Source: CAWKGC01 sp963849005
GTDB taxonomy: Bacteria > Pseudomonadota > Gammaproteobacteria > Burkholderiales > Usitatibacteraceae
Reading direction: 5' to 3'
DNA: 20,460 nt
Assembly: GCA_963849005.1 (NCBI GenBank)
Contig: CAWKGC010000004.1
Location: 1-20,460, forward strand
Translations under genes and position numbers: made by a program
Notes under the pieces: model-generated
Told to the model about the DNA's origin: nothing
The model's input: the letters and a program-made list of their open reading frames with translations, nothing else
Databases searched by the model: none
Part shown: piece after piece, positions 14,395 to 20,460 of the stretch
Layout of the letters: each line of letters begins with the position of its first letter
Numbering within the stretch: position 1 is the first letter of the stretch

Positions 14395-16170
14395 TTGGTC
14401 CAGCTTTCCTTACCGACCCCGGTCCTGACGCGTCGATTGCGAGCGGTATTGTTCGTCGACGTGGTGGAATCCGTGCGCCTGATCTCGCAGGACGCCGAGG
14501 GCACGGTGCAGCGCTGGCGCGATTTCATGGCCGGCATCGTCCAGGAAGAACTCCCCCGCCGCCGCGGCCGGATGGTCAAGGCGCTGGGTGACGGCATGCT
14601 GGTGGAGTTCGAAAGCACGGTCGACGCGGTCGAATGCGCGCTGGCGATGCAGTCGCGCATCGAGGCTGCCAATATCAATCGCACCGAGGACCAGCGCATC
14701 CAGCTTCGCATCGGCGTGCACCTTGCCGACGTCATGGCCGACGACATCGACCTGTACGGCGACGGCGTCAACCTCGCCGCGCGCCTGATGGCGCTGGCAG
14801 GCCCCCGGGAGATCATCATCTCCGCCGCCGTACGCGACCAGTTGACCGACGGCCTCGGCGTGACGATCGAGGACCTTGGCGAGCGGCGGGTGAAAGGGAT
14901 GGAAAAGCCCGTGCGCGCATTCCGCGCCTGGCCGTCCACGCCGACGCAGGGCCGGGCCGTGGAACGCAGGAAGCACGCCGGCGACCGCCCGTCGATAGCG
15001 GTGCTGCCGTTTCGCAACCTCTCGCGCGATCCGGCGCACGATTTCCTCGGCGACCTCATCGCCGAAGACGTGATCGGCGACCTGTCGCGCCTGACCGACC
15101 TCTTCGTCATCTCGCGGCTTTCCACCACGCCGCTGCGCGACCGGCTGTACGAACCGCGCAGCGTGGCCGACATGCTCGGCGTCCGCTATGTCCTGTCGGG
15201 AAGCATCCACACCTCGGGCACGCGGCTGAGGCTCACCGCCGAACTCACCGAGGCGGAGGCGGCAAGCGTGATCTGGTCCGACCGCTTCGAGGGCTCGCTC
15301 ACGGACATTTTCGAGTTGCAGGACCAGTTGTCGCACGACATCGCGAAACGGGTCGTGCCCTACGTGAAGCAGCTCGAGCTGATCCGGGCGCGCTCGCAGC
15401 GCCCCGAAAACCTGACGGCGTACGAACGCACCCTGCGGGCCATCGACCACCTGCACCGCACCTCCCCGGAGGACATGGCGCAGGCACGCGAAATGCTCGA
15501 GGCGGCCATCGCATCGGACCCTTCGTACGTCACGCCCTACGCCTGGCTCGCGCGCTGGCATGTCCTGCGCGTCGGCCAGGGCATGTCGCCCGACCTGAAG
15601 CTCGACACCCTCGAGGCAAACCGCCGCATCGAGACCGCCATGCAACTGGACGCGACCAATCCGTGGGCGATCTCCGTCTACGGGCTGGTGTCGGGCTACC
15701 TCAACCACGACCTGGAGAAGGCCATCTCCATGTTCGACCGCGCGCTCACCATCAACCCCAGCGCCGTTTCTGCCTGGGGGTGGAGCACGTCTGCGTACGC
15801 CTGGCTGGGAAAGGGCGCCGAGGCTGTCCGGCGCTCGCAGAAGGCGATCGAGCTTTCTCCTTTCGATCCGCACATGTACTCGTTCACGGCGATTTCCGCG
15901 GTGGCGCACATGGCGGACGGCCGCTTCGAGGAGGCGGTCGATTGGTGCCAGCGCTCGCTGCGCGAGAACCGGATGTACAGCGCCACCTACCGGATACTTG
16001 CCGCCTCCCTTGCTTTGTCAGGACGGGTCGAGGAAGCGAAAGGCGTGGTCGGGCAGTTGCTCGCGCTGGAACCGGAAATGACACTGACCAGTTTCCGCGA
16101 GCGGTACCCCGGGCGGGTCCAGGTCGAGCAGTTCTGCGAAGGCCTCGCGTTGGCCGGACTTCCGCGCTAG
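14395..16170 (+). CDS. Class III adenylate/guanylate cyclase with TolB-N-like and TPR domains
   Basis: A 591-residue signalling protein. Residues about 13-185 are a class III nucleotidyl cyclase: metal-binding Asp22 (LFVDVVESVRL) and Asp66 (KALGDGMLVEF), purine-contact candidates Lys62 and Asp123, and Asn126/Arg130 in GDGVNLAARL for transition-state binding. All catalytic positions appear occupied, so it is probably active. Residues about 200-330 match the TolB N-terminal-like domain common in such proteins (PSIAVLPFRNLS, LGVRYVLSGSIHTSG, IWSDRFEGSLTDIFELQDQLS). The rest is helical with TPR-like repeats (ATNPWAISVYGLVSGYLNHDLEKAISMFDRALTINP and following). No membrane helix is seen. The start is TTG with AGGGA seven bases upstream; no ATG or GTG gives the full cyclase domain. 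Confidence 0.9.
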   Translation: MVQLSLPTPVLTRRLRAVLFVDVVESVRLISQDAEGTVQRWRDFMAGIVQEELPRRRGRMVKALGDGMLVEFESTVDAVECALAMQSRIEAANINRTEDQRIQLRIGVHLADVMADDIDLYGDGVNLAARLMALAGPREIIISAAVRDQLTDGLGVTIEDLGERRVKGMEKPVRAFRAWPSTPTQGRAVERRKHAGDRPSIAVLPFRNLSRDPAHDFLGDLIAEDVIGDLSRLTDLFVISRLSTTPLRDRLYEPRSVADMLGVRYVLSGSIHTSGTRLRLTAELTEAEAASVIWSDRFEGSLTDIFELQDQLSHDIAKRVVPYVKQLELIRARSQRPENLTAYERTLRAIDHLHRTSPEDMAQAREMLEAAIASDPSYVTPYAWLARWHVLRVGQGMSPDLKLDTLEANRRIETAMQLDATNPWAISVYGLVSGYLNHDLEKAISMFDRALTINPSAVSAWGWSTSAYAWLGKGAEAVRRSQKAIELSPFDPHMYSFTAISAVAHMADGRFEEAVDWCQRSLRENRMYSATYRILAASLALSGRVEEAKGVVGQLLALEPEMTLTSFRERYPGRVQVEQFCEGLALAGLPR

Positions 16171-16246
16171 TATTTCCCCTCGCCGGCAAGGGAGGCCGTT
16201 CGGGAGGCGCTGCCGGCGCACCGTAGTTTCCCATCCATCCGATCAC

Positions 16247-16251
16247 GGAGG
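16247..16251 (+). promoter_or_regulatory. Ribosome binding site of the PAP2/haloperoxidase gene
   Basis: GGAGG five bases before the ATG at 16257 decides the start and so includes the Asp-Ala-Ala tract in the protein. Confidence 0.75.
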
Positions 16252-16256
16252 CGATC

Positions 16257-17312
16257 ATGGAAACCAATCTTGGCAAGTTCCAGAGCGATGCTGCCGACGC
16301 CGCTGACGCGGCCGATGCTGCGGATGCCGCCGATGCGGCCGATGCCGCGGATGCCGCTTCGGTATCGGGCGTCTCGTCCTACGCGGGCAACCGCACGAGC
16401 CCGCTTCTTACGCAGGCGCTCTGGAGCACGTACGGGGAACTCACTCGCGGCATCACCGGGACTGGCGCCCCCAACTTGACTCTCACGCCCTTGCCGGCAA
16501 ACCCGCTCGGGCGCTGGTCGCGCGATGTTCGCGCAAGCATGTATTCCTTCGAGCTGCTCTCGAAACTGGACTTCAACGGCAACCCGGCGGTGGGGGCCGG
16601 GGGGGCCCCGGTCGATGCAACGCTGACATTCCGCGACTGGCCCAAGACCGCCACTTCGGCAGCCCCGCATACGCACATCATGAAGGCGCCGGCCTATGAA
16701 GCGAGCGCCGGCAACCTGGCTGCGGAATTGCAGAAGGTGATCGACAAGGCGGCGCTGCGCTCGGACCGGATCAACGAGATCCTTACGCAGGTGACCGTGC
16801 CGTATTCGTTCTATGCCATGGTGCTCAACCTGCAACCGGGGCGGCACAAGTTCACCTACGAGATGATCGCGACGGTATTCAGGATGTCGACCGCGGTGTC
16901 GATGCAGTTCAAGAATTTCTTCCGCACCCGGCGGCCGGCCGACCGCTCCGCGCTTGTGCAACCGATGATCCTGACGCCCGGGCATGGCTCGTATCCGATG
17001 GGCCATGCCATGCAATCCTATTTCATCATCGGCGTCCTGAAAAAGCTGGCCGGCATCACGGCCGGAACCGACGCGGCAACCCAGCTCGACCGCCTGGCGG
17101 ACAGGATTTCGGAGAACCGCGTCATCGCAGGCCTGCATTTCCCGGAGGACACAACGGCCGGAAAGGCACTTGGCGCCCAACTCGCGGACTACTTCGTCTT
17201 CAGGGCGGGAGCGACGGATGCGGCGGGGAACGCCGTAGACCCGGCGGCAGCGAACCCGACGAACGCAGCGGTCAACTGGCTCTGGACGCAGGCACGGACA
17301 GAGTGGAAGTGA
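16257..17312 (+). CDS. PAP2 / vanadium-dependent haloperoxidase-like protein
   Basis: A 351-residue protein of the acid phosphatase/vanadium haloperoxidase superfamily. All three signature motifs are present: K-x6-R-P as Lys219-Arg226-Pro227 (KNFFRTRRP), the middle motif with His250 (GSYPMGHAM), and R-x5-H-x3-D as Arg288-His294-Asp298 (RVIAGLHFPED). These residues bind vanadate or phosphate. A long helical stretch (about 150-215) precedes them and there are no membrane helices, which resembles soluble bacterial haloperoxidase-like proteins more than membrane PAP2 lipid phosphatases; halogenation versus phosphatase activity is open. The N-terminus has no signal peptide and holds eight Asp-Ala-Ala units (residues 11-34). 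It converges with the S8 protease gene, with three bases between the stops. Confidence 0.87.
   Translation: METNLGKFQSDAADAADAADAADAADAADAADAASVSGVSSYAGNRTSPLLTQALWSTYGELTRGITGTGAPNLTLTPLPANPLGRWSRDVRASMYSFELLSKLDFNGNPAVGAGGAPVDATLTFRDWPKTATSAAPHTHIMKAPAYEASAGNLAAELQKVIDKAALRSDRINEILTQVTVPYSFYAMVLNLQPGRHKFTYEMIATVFRMSTAVSMQFKNFFRTRRPADRSALVQPMILTPGHGSYPMGHAMQSYFIIGVLKKLAGITAGTDAATQLDRLADRISENRVIAGLHFPEDTTAGKALGAQLADYFVFRAGATDAAGNAVDPAAANPTNAAVNWLWTQARTEWK
16287..16358 (+). repeat. Eight 9-bp tandem units encoding (Asp-Ala-Ala)8
   Basis: The units read GAY-GCN-GCN and vary mainly at third codon positions while the amino acids are identical. The tract is in frame near the start of the haloperoxidase-like gene. 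It may have arisen by slipped-strand expansion, but the synonymous differences suggest it is old or held by selection on the protein. Confidence 0.93.
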
Positions 17313-17315
17313 TCC

Positions 17316-19415
17316 TCAGATCAGCTTGAGGGTCTCAAGCACGTCGATCTTCCCGGCGCCCACCACGTCATTCCACACCGCGCCTTGCTTGAGAGGCCGC
17401 TTGGCGTCCGCCAGCTGGTGGCGATTTTGCAGCAACGGCGCGGCAGAAGATTTCGCAGCGCCATCGCGAATCGCCTTGGCGATCTTGTCGGCAGAAAGCG
17501 GCGGATTCTTGATGTCCTTGTTGTACTGGAGCATCAGGGCTACCAGACCCGTGACGTGGGGCGCGGACGCACTGGTTCCCGCCATGCGCGTAGGTGTCGA
17601 TTTTCGCGACGAGGCCGAGAGCACGCCGCGGCCGGCGACGTCTTCTTCCGCCGGCGCGCATACGTCCGGTTTCATTCCGCGATTGTCACGCGTCGGACCG
17701 GCGGCCGAGTAACGGCAGACCTCGCCGGTCGCGGTGTTGTAGGCGCCGACACTGATGACCCTGTGCCCGGTGGCCAGGCCGAAGAGGGTACATCCCGGGT
17801 ACGAATCGTGGCCGTGGAAATGCGACTGCCGCTTCCGCGCGTTCCTGGAACGGCCGGCGTCATCGCGTTCGATCCACGCATGGAACGCGACCTTTCCCGG
17901 GGCGGGATTGTCGAGTTCAATCAACCACTCGCCGGAAGGCGCGGGCGCCAGGGTTGCGTTTTCGGCATCCGCCGTCGTCGCGCGCAGCTTGATTGCAATC
18001 TTGAAATCGCCGTTTCCTGCGTCCGGCCCGTGATCGATTTTGCCGATGACCTTGCCATCGCCGCGCAGGATCGGCATGACCGTCTTTGACGATATCGGGC
18101 CCAAGGCGATTTGTCCGTCCGGCGAAGTAAAGTAAAGGTCGAGCTTGTCATTTTTCGAGTACCAGATCTCGAGATCGTTAGGGGACGGGTCTTCGGGGCG
18201 GACGATCCAGCGCAGCTTCTTCTTCCTCTTTGCATGGACCACGCCTTCCGCGTGGCAGTCGGCCTCGAAGCCGTTGCCTGCAGCGACGACAACCGCGCGA
18301 TCGTCGCCGAGAAGCAGATTATCGATCAGGACTTCAGCCAGCCCGGTGCCGTCGTGCGGGCCCCCGTAGGTGCCGTAGCTGATGTTCACCACTGCGGGTT
18401 GGCCCATCGCCGTTGCGCGATCGAAGATGTACTGCACGCCATCGAGAATGCCCTTCATCAAGGAATCCTTGCCCGCCTCGATGGCAACCTGCGCCAACTG
18501 CACGAAAATGATGTCGGCGGCAGGGGCCACCCCTTCGCTGCCCATCATCGCCTTCCCGTTGCCCGCCGCGATATCCATCACATGCGTGCCGTGCGAGGCA
18601 AGGTCCGTGATCTTGTAGCCAAGCTTGTCGTAGACCTTGTCCTCGTCGAGAACATCGCCGCGTGGACCGGGCGTGCTGGCCAGCACGGCGTTGATGGCGG
18701 CTTGGTCAATCTCCATCCCGTAATATTTTGGTATGGGGGTCCAGCCGGCCGCCTGGTTGCCCGTCCCGGCCTGGTCCCAAAGGTACTTGATGCGCGACTT
18801 TGGTGGGCTGCCGGCGGCGTACGGCTCGAGGAAATTCCAGTGGGCCAGGGCGCATCCGTCGTCGATGATGCCGATCACGACGCCGTGCCCATCGATGTCC
18901 TTGCCGTTGAACTTGCGGCCAGCGGGCATGCCGATGTCGCCGACCGCAACTTCGCCGCTGGGAGCGATCGGCACTGCCAGGCTGACGCGCTCCGCGTACT
19001 TCTGCAGTTCCTGCAACTCGGCCTCGAGCGATTTCCACTGCCGATCCGGCTTGGCATCAAACCTGATCAGCCCGGTCACCTGGTTGAACCTGCGGTTCCT
19101 CGCGCGCTCGTCGAAATAGGCAGACGGCACACTGAAGCGCCTGACGAGTGCCGCCTCGTCGTTTTTGCTCTCCGGGTCGTCGCTTGGCCTCTTGAGCTGG
19201 ATGATCACGGGAAGGTACATCACCTCGCCGGGCTTATCCGACGCGCCGATGCGAAGGTGGAGCTCGTGGAGGTCCTGGAGTTCGATCAGGGTCAGGACCT
19301 GTCGAAGCTCGGAGTCGAGGGTCCAGGGGTCGTACTTCGGCTCCTTGATGCACTCGAACTGTTCGCCGGCCTTGTACACCGGACCACGTGCCTTGCCCTT
19401 CGAAGTTTCTTCCAT
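17316..19415 (-). CDS. S8 family serine protease (subtilase) with large internal insert
   Basis: A 699-residue subtilisin-family protease. The start is ATG at 19415, since GGGAGG lies four bases upstream; the frame is open for 23 more codons to 19484 without a similar site. Residues about 1-165 are an N-terminal region, possibly a propeptide or recognition domain, with no signal peptide. The triad is Asp185 (VIGIIDDGCALAHW), His275 (SHGTHVMDIAAG) and Ser615 (GTSASAPHVTGLVALML); the oxyanion Asn381 is in VVAAGNG. Asn381 to Ser615 is about 234 residues against about 66 in subtilisin, so a domain of roughly 165 residues (about 395-560, strand-rich: LEIWYSKNDKLDLYFTSP, GEWLIELDNPAPGKVAFHAWIE) is inserted, comparable in place to the jelly-roll insert of Csp-type subtilases. 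Probably an intracellular protease; target unknown. Confidence 0.92.
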   Translation of the reverse strand: MEETSKGKARGPVYKAGEQFECIKEPKYDPWTLDSELRQVLTLIELQDLHELHLRIGASDKPGEVMYLPVIIQLKRPSDDPESKNDEAALVRRFSVPSAYFDERARNRRFNQVTGLIRFDAKPDRQWKSLEAELQELQKYAERVSLAVPIAPSGEVAVGDIGMPAGRKFNGKDIDGHGVVIGIIDDGCALAHWNFLEPYAAGSPPKSRIKYLWDQAGTGNQAAGWTPIPKYYGMEIDQAAINAVLASTPGPRGDVLDEDKVYDKLGYKITDLASHGTHVMDIAAGNGKAMMGSEGVAPAADIIFVQLAQVAIEAGKDSLMKGILDGVQYIFDRATAMGQPAVVNISYGTYGGPHDGTGLAEVLIDNLLLGDDRAVVVAAGNGFEADCHAEGVVHAKRKKKLRWIVRPEDPSPNDLEIWYSKNDKLDLYFTSPDGQIALGPISSKTVMPILRGDGKVIGKIDHGPDAGNGDFKIAIKLRATTADAENATLAPAPSGEWLIELDNPAPGKVAFHAWIERDDAGRSRNARKRQSHFHGHDSYPGCTLFGLATGHRVISVGAYNTATGEVCRYSAAGPTRDNRGMKPDVCAPAEEDVAGRGVLSASSRKSTPTRMAGTSASAPHVTGLVALMLQYNKDIKNPPLSADKIAKAIRDGAAKSSAAPLLQNRHQLADAKRPLKQGAVWNDVVGAGKIDVLETLKLI

Positions 19416-19440
19416 GGCGCCTCCCGGAACGACCTGGAAA

Positions 19441-19461
19441 TCCCGCCGCGAACGGGCGGGA
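19441..19461 (-). other. Hairpin in the protease 5' leader
   Basis: TCCCGCC (19441-19447) and GGCGGGA (19455-19461) form a 7-bp stem with a 7-nt loop, about 25 bases upstream of the minus-strand start codon at 19415. It may affect translation, but there is no further evidence. Confidence 0.35.
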
Positions 19462-19637
19462 ATCGAGCGGCCATATTGCGGCAAAGTGGCCGCCCGCTAC
19501 AAGCGACTTATTACGCGCCGCGGGGGCGGACATTCGGAAACGAACTTCCATGCGGGTGCGAGGCGCCCGCAAACCTCGAGGCGATGCTCGAACGACTACG
19601 GCGGCAATGACCGCGCTTTCGCGTTACCCTTCACCCC

Positions 19638-20283
19638 ATGGAACGACACCGTCTCGACATAGCCTTCATCTCCGATGTGGCCTGCCCGTGGTGCGCGATC
19701 GGGCTTGCCTCGCTCGACCAGGCTCTCGCGCGCCTCGGCGGCGAGGTGGAAGCGGCAGTGCGCGTCGAGCCCTTCGAACTCAATCCGGACATGGGCCCCG
19801 AGGGGGCGGAAGTCGTGCCGTACCTCGCGCGCAAGTACGGCCGCACGCCGGAGCAGGTGGCCGAGGCGCAGGCGCGGATCCGCGAGCGCGGGGCGGCCGT
19901 TGGTTTCGCCTTCGGGCCGCGCCATGCACGTGTGGAACACCTTCAACGCACACCGGGTGCTGCACTGGGCCGGGCTCGAGGGGCGCGGCCTGGACCTCGA
20001 GCGCGCGCTGCTTCGCGCCTATCACGCCGAGGGCCGCAATCCGGGCGCGGCGGATGTGCTCGTGGAACTTGCCGGCGCGGTCGGGCTGGATGCGGCGCGC
20101 GCGAAGGCGATTGCGGAAAGCGACGAGTTTGCCGCCGAAGTACGCGAGCGGGAACGTTACTGGCAGCAACGCGGCGTGGGCGGCGTGCCGCATGTGGTCG
20201 TGAACGATGCGTACGTGATCGAAGGCGCCCAGCCGCCGGAGGTTTTCGAGCAGGCGTTTCGGAGAATCGCCCTTTCGCGCTAG
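19638..20283 (+). pseudogene. DsbA/FrnE-family thioredoxin-fold oxidoreductase, apparent frameshift
   Basis: The FrnE/2-hydroxychromene-2-carboxylate isomerase-like branch of the DsbA family. The first frame starts at ATG 19638 and carries ISDVACPWCAIG, with the CxxC pair Cys16/Cys19 at the usual place, then VRVEPFELNPDM and YLARKYGRTPEQVAEAQARIRERGAAVGFAFG. The frame breaks at or near the GGG at 19914-19916. Removing one G gives the family continuation in the other frame: GFAFGRAMHVWNTFNAHRVLHWAG, then ALLRAYHAEGRNP, and the conserved GVGGVPHVVVNDAYVIEGAQPPEVF near the C-terminus, with stop at 20281-20283. The repaired protein is about 214 residues, normal for the family. The intact rest suggests a base-call error in a G-run or a fresh mutation. 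No signal peptide, so it is likely cytoplasmic. Confidence 0.85.
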
Positions 20284-20361
20284 GTCTTCGCCTCCGCACG
20301 GCGGCACCCGCGCCATTGCGTCCCGGGGGGCGAAGCGGTTGCTACTCGTTCAGGCGGCCTG

Positions 20362-20460
20362 CTACGCCTTCGGTCGAGCCGGCACCCAGTCATCGGGCGC
20401 GCCGGGCGGCACGCGGGGATGCTTCTGGAGGCTCTCCTGGAACGCCATCTGCATTCGCCG
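20362..20460 (-). CDS. 3' end of an unidentified minus-strand gene
   Basis: The minus strand reads RRMQMAFQESLQKHPRVP followed by PGAPDDWVPARPKA and a stop (20362-20364), and runs off the window edge. The codon use looks like the neighbouring genes, and the Pro/Asp/Trp-rich end looks like a natural C-terminus. The family cannot be told from 32 residues. Confidence 0.5.
   Translation of the reverse strand, partial: RRMQMAFQESLQKHPRVPPGAPDDWVPARPKA

Noticed and set aside
16181..16218. Terminator between the cyclase and haloperoxidase genes
   Set aside because: CGCCGGC and GCCGGCG can pair over 7 bp with a 24-nt loop, but there is no T-tract; it remains only a possible hairpin.
20284..20361. 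A gene between the oxidoreductase and the window-edge gene
   Set aside because: The 78 bases hold no plausible start plus frame and no clear hairpin with a T-run.

Overview
The window is high-GC (roughly 65%) and gene-dense. Every gene family with a recognisable home points to a Betaproteobacterium: the metX-metW pair, the mannose-type EIIA / HPr / EI phosphotransferase cluster, and phoB-phoR. No genus can be named from the sequence alone. Coding is compact, with start/stop overlaps (EI on HPr, metW on metX).

Region by region. (1) 29-2716, minus strand: a membrane-anchored or exported alpha/beta hydrolase and, upstream of it, the D-amino-acid dehydrogenase DadA. (2) 2882-5569, plus: a stand-alone ketoacyl synthase III (FabH-like) enzyme with an intact Cys-His-Asn triad, an NHL/beta-propeller-like protein, and a small membrane protein that looks like a two-helix potassium channel without a normal selectivity filter. 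(3) 5610-7775: a good Pho box, phoB, then phoR with an apparent one-base frameshift. (4) 7821-10659: EIIA, HPr, EI and a basic-tailed hypothetical protein. (5) 10660-11105: the most structured non-coding stretch. It holds five 16-bp tandem repeats ending in a REP-like hairpin, a perfect 33-bp inverted repeat built from 10-bp units, a promoter, a SAM-II riboswitch and an intrinsic terminator. (6) 11106-14231: metX, metW, an MFS-type transporter and an uncatalogued-looking 32-residue lysine-rich protein. (7) 14395-20283: a class III cyclase/TolB-N/TPR protein, a PAP2/vanadium-haloperoxidase-like enzyme with an (Asp-Ala-Ala)8 tract, a convergent leaderless-looking (no signal peptide) S8 protease with a large internal insert, and a frameshifted DsbA/FrnE-type oxidoreductase. 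The window ends in the 3' end of a minus-strand gene.

How the parts work together. PhoB probably regulates its own operon through the Pho box. EIIA-HPr-EI form the soluble phosphorelay of a regulatory PTS; no membrane permease is visible. MetX and MetW start methionine synthesis, and the SAM-II aptamer upstream gives end-product feedback. The leader contains three mutually exclusive pairings (aptamer pseudoknot, antiterminator, terminator), which suggests that this SAM-II element works by transcription attenuation. This is the most informative observation in the window. I did not find a defence island, phage, IS element, CRISPR array, tRNA or rRNA.
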